Shown here one piece after another: positions 1 to 9,177 of a DNA stretch of 64,000 nucleotides. The stretch lies in NCBI RefSeq assembly GCF_013403985.1, contig NZ_JABFDF010000005.1, forward strand, positions 270,493 to 334,492, given 5' to 3'. The DNA comes from Winogradskyella ludwigii. Its GTDB lineage: Bacteria > Bacteroidota > Bacteroidia > Flavobacteriales > Flavobacteriaceae. Both the position numbers and the translations under genes were made by a program. The first letter of the stretch is position 1. Each line of letters starts with the position of its first letter. Under the pieces are notes generated by a model. It saw only the letters and a program-made list of their open reading frames with translations. It was not told the origin of the DNA and searched no databases.

Positions 1-2
1 AT

Positions 3-1607
3 TTATTACTGTCAGCTGTCCTTATTGGATTTACAGCATGTAATGATGAAGAAGATTTTGAAGACCAATTAGACAATCCTACTACAGAGGTAATATTACC
101 AGCATTAACACAAGGTGAAGCTGATTTCTCAAAGTATATTGCCGTAGGAGCTTCGTTTTCTGGAGGCTTTATGGATAACGCTTTATTTATTGCTGGTCAG
201 CAAAGTTCTTTTCCTTATTTATTATCTCAAAAGTTTGCCTTTGTAGGTGGTGGTAGCTTTACTTTACCCTTAATGGAAGACAATATTGGAGGGTTTGTAT
301 TAGGTACAACAGTAGTATCTCCACCAAGACTTTACTTTAATGGCAGTGGTCCTACTCTTTTACCAGCAACACCAACAACAGAAATTACAGATGTATTATC
401 TGGACCATTTAATAATTATGGTATTCCTGGTGCTAAAAGTTTTCACCTAGGCATAGCAGGTTACGGTACATTAAATCCATATTTTGGAAGAATGGCATCA
501 AGTCCTACAGCAACTATTTTAGGTGATGCAGTGGCTCAAAACCCAACATTTTTTACCTTATCTGAAATAGGAGGAAATGATGTTCTATCGTATGCAACAT
601 CTGGAGGAACAGGTGTAGATCAAACCAATAATTTAGACCCATCAACTTATGGTTCAAATGATATAACAGATCCTAATGTATTTGCAGCGTCATTTTCGAC
701 AACTGTAGATGCCTTAATGGCAAACGGCGCAAAAGGTGTGGTTGCTAATCTTCCTTACATTACAACATTAGCACATTTTACAACAGTACCTCACAATCCA
801 TTAGACCCAACAAATGAAGCTTTCGGACCTCAGATTCCATTATTGAATTCAATCTTCGGAGCTTTAAATCCAATTTTTAATGCTGTAGATCCAAGTAGAG
901 CCATTGTTTTTTCTGAAACAGCTGCAAGTGCTGTAGTTATTAAAGATGAGACGCTTGACGATATTTCTGCTACAATCGCAGGTGCCTTAAATGCAAGTCC
1001 AACATTCCCTGCTTTTATTGCACAATTTGGATTACCTGAAGCAGCTGCTCCATTAGTAGCTAATTTATTAGCTAATACTTATGGACAGACAAGACAAGCT
1101 ACTAACACAGATTTATTAGTATTACCAAGCAGTTCTGTAATTGGTACCGTAAATGAAGACTATGCTGCTGCATTACAATTACAAGGGTTACCAGAAACAC
1201 TTGCTGCGCAATTTGCAGCAGAAGGAATTACACTTCCTTTAGAAGACAAATGGGTTTTAATTCCAAGTGAACAATTCGCTATAAACACAGCGACCGATGC
1301 TTATAATGAAACTATTAATGCTATAGCAACAAGTAAAGGACTTGCTTTTGTAGATTTTAAATCAATTTTAGAACAAGCATCTACAACAGGCTTTGCATCT
1401 GGAGATTTTATTCTAACTACAGATTTAGTGTCTGGAGGCTTAATAAGTTTAGACGGAGTTCATTTAACATCTAGGGGCTATGCCTTAATGGCAAATGAGA
1501 TGATGAAAGCTATTGATGTAACTTATGGATCAAATTTTGAAGCTTCTGGTAATTTAGTAGATCCAGGAGAATACCCAACAAATTACCCACCTACATTACT
1601 ACAGTAA
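3..1607 (+). CDS. SGNH/GDSL-type hydrolase-like lipoprotein (5' truncated)
   Basis: The reading frame is open from the window edge, so the start lies upstream. The first visible residues (LLLSAVLIGFTAC) are the end of a lipoprotein signal peptide with a lipobox Cys, and an acidic stretch follows. Three SGNH blocks are readable: VGASFSGG (block I, nucleophile Ser), GGNDVLSY (block III, Gly-x-Asn-Asp) and DGVHLTSRGY near the C-terminus (block V, Asp-x-x-His). An internal ATG at 171 would remove the lipobox and block I, so it is not the start. The family comprises esterases and lipases; in Flavobacteria such proteins are often outer-membrane lipoproteins related to the FadL-adjacent SGNH group. 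The substrate cannot be read. A terminator follows at 1631. Confidence 0.75.
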   Translation, partial: LLLSAVLIGFTACNDEEDFEDQLDNPTTEVILPALTQGEADFSKYIAVGASFSGGFMDNALFIAGQQSSFPYLLSQKFAFVGGGSFTLPLMEDNIGGFVLGTTVVSPPRLYFNGSGPTLLPATPTTEITDVLSGPFNNYGIPGAKSFHLGIAGYGTLNPYFGRMASSPTATILGDAVAQNPTFFTLSEIGGNDVLSYATSGGTGVDQTNNLDPSTYGSNDITDPNVFAASFSTTVDALMANGAKGVVANLPYITTLAHFTTVPHNPLDPTNEAFGPQIPLLNSIFGALNPIFNAVDPSRAIVFSETAASAVVIKDETLDDISATIAGALNASPTFPAFIAQFGLPEAAAPLVANLLANTYGQTRQATNTDLLVLPSSSVIGTVNEDYAAALQLQGLPETLAAQFAAEGITLPLEDKWVLIPSEQFAINTATDAYNETINAIATSKGLAFVDFKSILEQASTTGFASGDFILTTDLVSGGLISLDGVHLTSRGYALMANEMMKAIDVTYGSNFEASGNLVDPGEYPTNYPPTLLQ

Positions 1608-1630
1608 AAACAAAGTATATATCACGATAA

Positions 1631-1657
1631 AAAACGCTCTCATATTGGGGGCGTTTT
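1631..1657 (+). terminator. Rho-independent-type hairpin after the lipoprotein gene
   Basis: AAAACGC (1631-1637) pairs with GCGTTTT (1651-1657), with two further weak pairs inside. It sits 24 bp after the stop codon and just before the atpD promoter. Confidence 0.6.
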
Positions 1658-1680
1658 CTATGCTTAAAAAAGCCATAAAT

Positions 1681-1716
1681 TTTGACGGAGTATTTAAAAT
1701 AAAACTCATATCTTTG
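1681..1716 (+). promoter_or_regulatory. Bacteroidota-type promoter for atpD
   Basis: A TTTG box (1681-1684) and a TATCTTTG box (1709-1716) match the Bacteroidota -33 TTTG and -7 TAnnTTTG elements. The spacer is about 24 nt, slightly long. The -7 box is followed by CAGC, as in the metG promoter of this window. It predicts an untranslated leader of roughly 80 nt before the atpD ATG at 1802. Confidence 0.5.
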
Positions 1717-1753
1717 CAGCGCGAAAAACCGAGGTATTCAAGTAGATTGATAA

Positions 1754-3310
<1,557 letters not shown>

Positions 3311-3378
3311 TTGGTTTATAATTGTTGGTTACTAATTTTTCTAACAATCATCTACTAACAACAAACAACTAAAAGAAT

Positions 3379-3654
3379 ATGTATTTAGAAATTGTATCAC
3401 CAGAAGCCACATTATTTAACGGAGAAGTAACTTCAGTTACAGTTCCTGGAGTTAATGGAGAGTTTGAAATGTTAACAAATCACGCACCTATTGTCTCTAT
3501 TCTCAAAGAAGGACATGTAAAAGTTGCTGGTAATATTCAGTTAGATGAGGACGTTGAAGCTAAATTCACAAAATCTGATAAAGGAGTATGGTTAGCAATC
3601 AATTCTGGTACTCTAGAGATGAAAGATAATAAGCTAATTATTTTAGCGGATTAA
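3379..3654 (+). CDS. atpC: F1F0 ATP synthase subunit epsilon
   Basis: 91-residue epsilon subunit, which links gamma-shaft rotation to catalysis and can inhibit ATP hydrolysis. The N-terminal beta-sandwich signature is clear: it opens MYLEIVSPEATLFNGEV and contains GVNGEFEMLTNHAPIVS. The protein is short because it lacks the C-terminal helical hairpin of the ~135-residue proteobacterial form, which is usual in Bacteroidota. It is cotranscribed with atpD and ends 22 bp before a strong terminator. Confidence 0.96.
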   Translation: MYLEIVSPEATLFNGEVTSVTVPGVNGEFEMLTNHAPIVSILKEGHVKVAGNIQLDEDVEAKFTKSDKGVWLAINSGTLEMKDNKLIILAD

Positions 3655-3675
3655 TTCCTTCATTATATAAATTAT

Positions 3676-3709
3676 AAAAGCGCGAAATATTACATTTCGC
3701 GCTTTTTTT
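3676..3709 (+). terminator. Terminator of the atpDC operon
   Basis: A perfect 13-bp stem (3676-3688 with 3694-3706) contains the GCGCGAAAT core and a 5-nt loop, followed by a T run. The flanking A and T runs make it potentially bidirectional, but the converging repressor gene ends 130 bp away. Confidence 0.9.
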
Positions 3710-3837
3710 ATGCTTATTTATTGGTGTTTAACATGATTACTTAATCAATTCCTATTAAACTCTAAATTTTTATAAGTTAGTCACTTTCAAGTCTTGTGTC
3801 TTTGTTCTAACAGCAAAGCGTTCTAATTTTTAATAAC

Positions 3838-4605
3838 CTACATGCGCTTTACAGCTTCTAATTCTACTTTCAATTCTTGAAATAGCATCATAATACTGCT
3901 CAGTTTTAATTCCTTTTCATCATATTCTTGGGTATTGATGCAACAGGTAAATTCCCAAATTTCTAAAATCGTTTCACGAGCCACTAAATACGGTTGATAG
4001 GTTTTGTTGTCTGAACTTAATAATAAGTTCCTCGTATCTCCTTCTGGAATATAAACACGCTTATAAACCAAACCATCATCTTTAGTTAAGATAATATAAG
4101 TCCGTCCGTTTTTAACATCAGTAATGTCTTCTGTAAATTTGGCGACTATAAAAGCCCCATCTTTTACAGGCAACATAGAATCTCCTTTAATAGGAAATGC
4201 GCGGTGCGTGCCTGTAGGCAAAAACGGCAATTTAATTTTTTGAAGCTGCTCTATATATTCCGGATCATCATAACCCGATAAATAACCTGCAGAGGCCTTT
4301 GTAGGTATAATTTCAATGAGATCTTCATTATTCTCATTTACAGTCACAGGAAACAATACACGCTTATTCCCTACTTCTATAAACGACGTATCTTTTGCTT
4401 TACGTAGATCATTCTTTACCAAAATATCAATAGGAATATCAAAAAAGTTAGACAAGTCTATTAAACGGTCTATTGGTGGCTCAGAACGCCCTTCTTCGTA
4501 AGAACCCACAACAGAGCGTGTCCAGTTAAGTTCATCAGCAAAACGCTCTTGAGATAGCTTCCTTAGCGAGCGTAAATGTTTTATGTTGGCTTGTATGGGT
4601 TTCAT
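3838..4605 (-). CDS. LexA-like repressor (XRE HTH plus S24 peptidase domain)
   Basis: A 255-residue protein with an N-terminal Cro/CI helix-turn-helix (about residues 5-62) and a C-terminal S24 self-cleavage domain. The candidate cleavage bond is Ala106-Gly107 in the KASAGYLSG segment. The Ser-Lys dyad would be Ser143 in GDSM and Lys182 in VYKRV. In this family, DNA damage stimulates autoproteolysis through RecA filaments and derepresses the target genes. It is divergent from a DnaE-type polymerase followed by dinB, so it most likely controls inducible mutagenic synthesis. A dyad lies directly upstream of its start codon. The HTH is XRE-type, not the winged helix of true LexA, so I give no lexA symbol. 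Confidence 0.85.
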   Translation of the reverse strand: MKPIQANIKHLRSLRKLSQERFADELNWTRSVVGSYEEGRSEPPIDRLIDLSNFFDIPIDILVKNDLRKAKDTSFIEVGNKRVLFPVTVNENNEDLIEIIPTKASAGYLSGYDDPEYIEQLQKIKLPFLPTGTHRAFPIKGDSMLPVKDGAFIVAKFTEDITDVKNGRTYIILTKDDGLVYKRVYIPEGDTRNLLLSSDNKTYQPYLVARETILEIWEFTCCINTQEYDEKELKLSSIMMLFQELKVELEAVKRM

Positions 4606-4611
4606 ATTTAT

Positions 4612-4629
4612 TTCCCAAGAAAGTGGGAA
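4612..4629. promoter_or_regulatory. Candidate repressor operator (TTCCCA-N6-TGGGAA)
   Basis: Perfect 6-bp inverted repeats separated by six bases lie 6 bp upstream of the repressor start, in the gap shared with the polymerase gene. The position fits autoregulation and control of the divergent pair. A second, weaker dyad (CTACATATAGTAG) is at 4671-4683. Binding is inferred, not shown. Confidence 0.5.
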
Positions 4630-4651
4630 TCTTTTTTATTTAATATTACTA

Positions 4652-4659
4652 CAAATGTA
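4652..4659 (-). promoter_or_regulatory. -7 box of the repressor gene
   Basis: On the minus strand this reads TACATTTG, a full match to TAnnTTTG. Transcription would start near 4645, which places the TTCCCA/TGGGAA dyad in the early transcribed region. No clear -33 box was found. Confidence 0.4.
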
Positions 4660-4711
4660 AGCAATAAAAACTACATATAGTAGCTAATTTTACAGTCTAG
4701 CTTTTTTATTT

Positions 4712-7700
4712 ATGTATTTAAATTGTCACACCTACTACAGTCTTCGCTACGGAACCATAAAACCAGAGCAGCTCCTTGCTATTGCATCCGAAAACGGCGT
4801 TCAAACCCTTGCGTTAACCGATATCAATAGTACGTCTGCGTGTATGGACGTGATGCGTTTATCAAAAAAGTACAAAATAAAACCAGTGCTTGGAGTCGAT
4901 TTTAGAAATGGAGCACAGCAACAATTTATTCTTATAGCAAAAAACAACCAAGGATTTAAAAACATTAATACCTACCTGTCTAAATTTCTTCACAATCACA
5001 ATTTGCAAATTCCTGAACGCCCAGATGAAGATTTAGACGATTGTTTCGTGATTTATCCGTATCAAAACGACATAGATTTCGAATTAAAACCTAATGAGTT
5101 TTTAGGCATTACACCTCAAGATCTTAATCGACTTAAATTTTCAAAATGGAATCAATTCAAACATAAACTCGTGGTCCTAAAAACAGTGTCCTTTCAGAAT
5201 AAAAAAGGGTTCAACACCCATCGTTTACTACGTGCTATTGCAAATAACACCTTGTTAAGTAAACTACCAAAATCTGAAGAAGGTAAAGAAAGCGATATGA
5301 TGCTACCGTATAACGACCTCTGCGAAACCTACTCAGAATTCCCAAACCTCATCAATAATACTGAGAAACTTTTAGAAGATTGTACCACCACGTTTGATTT
5401 TGAAAATACCACACCCAAAAACCAAAAATGCCTCACTGAAAACGAAACTTCAGATTATAAATTATTAAAGAAACTAACTTACAACGGCATTAACTATCGG
5501 TACGGAACAGACGTTGAACAAAAAGTTTATGATCGTATTGAAAAAGAGCTCGATATCATTAAAAAAAAAAGCTTCGTATCCTACTTTCTCATCAACTGGA
5601 AAATCTTAGAATACGCCCGAAATAAAAACTATTATTACGTTGGTCGTGGTAGTGGTGCCAATAGTATTATCGCCTATTTATTACAAATCACAGATGTAGA
5701 TCCTATAGAACTCGATTTATATTTTGAACGTTTTATTAATCTCTTCCGTCAGAATCCACCAGATTTTGATCTCGATTTTTCTTGGCGAGATAGAGATGAT
5801 ATTACCACCTATATTTTCAACACTTTTAAACACACAGCACTTATTGCGGTGTATAACACCTTTAAATTTAGAGCATCTATTCGCGAATTAGGGAAAGTTT
5901 TTGGCTTACCAAAGTCCGAAATGGATAAACTCACTAGAGGAAAATACAGTACTAATCAGCTCGATCAATTATCGCAACTCGTCATCAAATACAGTACCTA
6001 TATTGAAGGCTTCCCCAATTATTTAGGCATTCATGCTGGTGGAATTTTAATTTCAGAACAACCCATCCATTCGTATTGTGCCACATTTATGCCTCCAAAA
6101 GGGTTTGCGACGACGCAATTTGATATGGTCGTTGCAGAAGATATTGGACTTTATAAATTCGATATTCTGAGTCAACGTGGTTTAGGAAAAATAAAAGAAG
6201 CGGTAGAAATTATTGACGAAAATTATAGCGACCAACCGCCTATTGATATTCATGATATAAAAGGGTTTAAAAAAGACGAACGCATAAAGGATTTGCTACG
6301 ACATGCCAAAGCCATTGGTTGTTTTTATGTAGAATCTCCAGCCATGCGCATGCTCCTAAAAAAATTACAAGTCGATAATTATTTGGGCTTGGTGGCAGCA
6401 AGTTCTATCATTAGGCCTGGCGTGGCTAAAAGTGGCATGATGCGCGAATATATTTTACGCTATCGTTATCCCGAAAAACGAAAAGAAGCACATCCTGTGT
6501 TGCAAAAAATTATGCCAGAAACCTATGGAATTATGGTTTATCAAGAAGATGTCATTAAAGTTGCACACCTCTTTGGAGGTTTAGATTTGGGAGAATCGGA
6601 TATGCTGCGTCGTGGTATGTCTGGAAAGTTTAGATCACGAGACGAGTTTGATAAAGTGAAACAAAAATTCTTTGACAATTGTATAAACGATGGCAAACCC
6701 GAAGCTTTAGTGACCGATATTTGGCGACAAATTGAAAGTTTTGCTGGCTATGCGTTTGCCAAAGGGCATTCGGCTTCTTATGCTGTTGAAAGTTATCAAA
6801 GCTTATTTTTAAAAGCTTACTATCCTCTAGAATACATGACCGCAACTATTAATAATTTCGGTGGATTTTACAGCACAGAACTTTATGTTCACGAAGCTAG
6901 AATGCACAATGGTATCATTGAAGCTCCATGTATTAATAAATCGTTTACACAAACCATTATAAAAGAGAAAACGATCTACTTAGGCTTTATGTTTTTACAA
7001 TCTTTAGAATCTAAAACCATCAATCGTATACTGAATGAACGCGAAAAAAATGGCCACTTTCAATCGCTAGATGATTTTATAGAACGAGTTCCCATTTCTA
7101 TAGAACAGATATCCATTTTAATTAAAATCAATGCCTTTCGGTTTACAACAATTAACAAACGTGAATTGCTTTGGGAAGCGCATTTAAAAATTAGTAAAAC
7201 GGTAGTACAAGACGAGGTGATGACACTATTTAAAACCCAACGGATTAACTATAATACACCAGAATTGCCAAGTACAGACTTAGAAAATGCTTTCGATTCG
7301 ATTGAATTGTTAGGATTTCCCATTTGTAATCCATTTTATTTATTAGAACAACATTCGATTAGTAATTTACGCGCTAAACACTTAAAACAACTAGAAAACA
7401 AACTTATTATCATTGAAGGTTACTTGATTACCACAAAAAACACCAAAACATCGAATGGTAAAATGATGCATTTTGGAACGTTCTTAGATCGTGATGGTGA
7501 TTTTATAGATACGGTTCATTTCCCTCCTACTGTAGCCAAATATCCATTTAGAGGAAAAGGGATTTATAGCATCATAGGCAAAGTCATGGTAGAGTTTGAT
7601 TGTGTTACGATTGAAGTTTCAAAAATGGAACGCTTGGCAATTATTGAAGATCCACGTTACTCGGTAAAATCTTTGAATCCTACGTTTCAAAATAAACGAA

Positions 7701-7732
7701 GTTTTACCGATTTGAAAAGAGCCATCAGTTAA
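4712..7732 (+). CDS. DnaE-type (C-family) DNA polymerase, probably error-prone
   Basis: 1006-residue DNA polymerase III alpha-like protein. It begins with a PHP domain (HTYYSLRYGT) and carries the polymerase signature GRGSGAN at about 311-317. The catalytic PDFDLDF motif has Asp353 and Asp355, and a third acidic candidate lies in LYKFDIL. The conserved GYAFAKGHSASYA segment follows, with an OB-fold region near the C-terminus. It is shorter than replicative DnaE and lacks the long tail, as in DnaE2-type translesion polymerases. Its position between a damage-type repressor and dinB supports a mutagenic repair role. Several PHP histidines of replicative DnaE appear altered (HTYYS for HSxYS), so proofreading or phosphatase activity is doubtful. 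An imuA/imuB partner is not in this window. Confidence 0.88.
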   Translation: MYLNCHTYYSLRYGTIKPEQLLAIASENGVQTLALTDINSTSACMDVMRLSKKYKIKPVLGVDFRNGAQQQFILIAKNNQGFKNINTYLSKFLHNHNLQIPERPDEDLDDCFVIYPYQNDIDFELKPNEFLGITPQDLNRLKFSKWNQFKHKLVVLKTVSFQNKKGFNTHRLLRAIANNTLLSKLPKSEEGKESDMMLPYNDLCETYSEFPNLINNTEKLLEDCTTTFDFENTTPKNQKCLTENETSDYKLLKKLTYNGINYRYGTDVEQKVYDRIEKELDIIKKKSFVSYFLINWKILEYARNKNYYYVGRGSGANSIIAYLLQITDVDPIELDLYFERFINLFRQNPPDFDLDFSWRDRDDITTYIFNTFKHTALIAVYNTFKFRASIRELGKVFGLPKSEMDKLTRGKYSTNQLDQLSQLVIKYSTYIEGFPNYLGIHAGGILISEQPIHSYCATFMPPKGFATTQFDMVVAEDIGLYKFDILSQRGLGKIKEAVEIIDENYSDQPPIDIHDIKGFKKDERIKDLLRHAKAIGCFYVESPAMRMLLKKLQVDNYLGLVAASSIIRPGVAKSGMMREYILRYRYPEKRKEAHPVLQKIMPETYGIMVYQEDVIKVAHLFGGLDLGESDMLRRGMSGKFRSRDEFDKVKQKFFDNCINDGKPEALVTDIWRQIESFAGYAFAKGHSASYAVESYQSLFLKAYYPLEYMTATINNFGGFYSTELYVHEARMHNGIIEAPCINKSFTQTIIKEKTIYLGFMFLQSLESKTINRILNEREKNGHFQSLDDFIERVPISIEQISILIKINAFRFTTINKRELLWEAHLKISKTVVQDEVMTLFKTQRINYNTPELPSTDLENAFDSIELLGFPICNPFYLLEQHSISNLRAKHLKQLENKLIIIEGYLITTKNTKTSNGKMMHFGTFLDRDGDFIDTVHFPPTVAKYPFRGKGIYSIIGKVMVEFDCVTIEVSKMERLAIIEDPRYSVKSLNPTFQNKRSFTDLKRAIS

Positions 7733-7754
7733 GGAATTTTAAAAAACAACATTT

Positions 7755-7805
7755 CGTCACTTCGAGTGATTTGCGAAGCATGAGTAAATTGTATCGAGAA
7801 GCATT
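7755..7805. repeat. Dispersed palindromic repeat, copy 1
   Basis: First of two ~51-bp copies between the polymerase gene and dinB. It opens with GTCACTTCGAGTG, itself a near-palindrome, and ends ATTGTATCGAGAAGCATT. The sequence resembles a short repeat I recall as frequent in Flavobacteriaceae intergenic DNA. No coding potential. Confidence 0.7.
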
Positions 7806-7868
7806 TTATCCTGCAAGGTTTCTAAAACATTGTAGGTATAACTAAAAACATTTTAAAGAATAACATGG

Positions 7869-7920
7869 CGTCACTTCGAGTGAATTTGTGAGGCACGAGT
7901 AAATTGTATCGAGAAGCATT
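7869..7920. repeat. Dispersed palindromic repeat, copy 2
   Basis: Second copy of the 7755 element in the same orientation, about 114 bp downstream and differing mainly in its middle third. It ends 37 bp before the dinB start, so any hairpin would lie in the dinB leader. Confidence 0.7.
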
Positions 7921-7957
7921 AATAATATTAAAATTTTAAAAAGATATAATACTAAAA

Positions 7958-9175
7958 ATGAGTAACAACCGCAACATCGTACACATGGATCTCGACACCT
8001 TTTTTGTGTCCTGCGAAAGACACATGGATAGTAGTCTCAATGGAAAACCGATTCTCATTGGTGGCACAAGCGACAGAGGTGTTGTAGCGTCTTGCAGTTA
8101 CGAAGCGCGCACCTTTGGTGTGCATTCTGCCATGCCAATGCGTATGGCCAAACAATTGTGCCCAGAAGCCATTGTGCTTAGAGGCAACTCTGGGATTTAC
8201 ACTAAATTCTCAAATGACGTTACCGATGTGATTAAAGAAAGTGTGCCGCTTTATGAAAAAACATCAATCGATGAATTTTATATGGATCTCACCGGAATGG
8301 ATAAATTTTTTGGTTGCCACAAACTAGCTTCAGAACTCCGCCATAAAATAATTAGAGAAACCGGTTTACCTATTTCATTTGGCTTATCGCTTAACAAAAC
8401 CGTGTCTAAAATTGCGACTGGTGAAGCCAAACCCAACAACGAAATCAGAATCCTTCCAGGTGATGAAAAACCATTTCTAGCTCCACTTTCGGTTAAAAAG
8501 ATTCCTATGGTTGGCAATGTGACTTATAAAACCCTGTGTGACTTAGGCGTAAAGCGTATACAAACCGTACAAGAAATGCCCATGCAACTTATGCATAAAG
8601 TATTAGGCAAAAACGGTTTAATGATTTGGAAAAAAGCCAATGGCATAGACAATTCTCCTGTAATGCAATACCACGAGCGTAAATCTATTTCTACAGAGCG
8701 TACGTTTAATCAAGACACTACAGATGTTGCCAAATTAAAAGGGATGATTGTTGCTATGGCAGAAAACTTAGCCTACCAACTCCGTCGTGGTCATAAACTA
8801 ACGGCTTGTGTGACGTTTAAAATTCGGTATTCAGATTTTCAGACCTACACACAACAACAACGCATTCCATTTAGTGCTATGGACCATATGCTTATTCCTG
8901 TGGTCTTAGATTTGTTTAAAAAACTATACCATCGTAGACTTTTAGTACGATTAATTGGCGTAAAATTTAGTCATTTAGTAGAAGGAGGGCATCAAGTGAA
9001 TCTTTTTGAAGACAACGAAATTCACCTCAACCTAACCAATGCCATGGACAAAATGCGCGAACGTTATGGAGATAGAGTCGTTATGAGTGCTGCAGGATTA
9101 GAAGCTAAAACCATTAGCCGTTTTAACCCGTTTAATGGAGAACCGCCTCCTTTATTGGCTAATCGACGTCAATAA
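7958..9175 (+). CDS. dinB: DNA polymerase IV (Y family)
   Basis: 405-residue translesion polymerase that copies past damaged bases with low fidelity. The active site is readable: Asp11 in HMDLDTFF, and Asp105-Glu106 in SIDEFYMD; Phe16 occupies the steric-gate position that excludes ribonucleotides. The little-finger domain follows, beginning near the KSISTERTF segment. No clear beta-clamp peptide was recognised except possibly VNLF near residue 348. It lies 225 bp downstream of the DnaE-like gene on the same strand; the spacer holds two repeats, so it may be transcribed separately. Its stop codon is only two bases from the converging M61 gene. Confidence 0.95.
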   Translation: MSNNRNIVHMDLDTFFVSCERHMDSSLNGKPILIGGTSDRGVVASCSYEARTFGVHSAMPMRMAKQLCPEAIVLRGNSGIYTKFSNDVTDVIKESVPLYEKTSIDEFYMDLTGMDKFFGCHKLASELRHKIIRETGLPISFGLSLNKTVSKIATGEAKPNNEIRILPGDEKPFLAPLSVKKIPMVGNVTYKTLCDLGVKRIQTVQEMPMQLMHKVLGKNGLMIWKKANGIDNSPVMQYHERKSISTERTFNQDTTDVAKLKGMIVAMAENLAYQLRRGHKLTACVTFKIRYSDFQTYTQQQRIPFSAMDHMLIPVVLDLFKKLYHRRLLVRLIGVKFSHLVEGGHQVNLFEDNEIHLNLTNAMDKMRERYGDRVVMSAAGLEAKTISRFNPFNGEPPPLLANRRQ

Positions 9176-9177
9176 TT

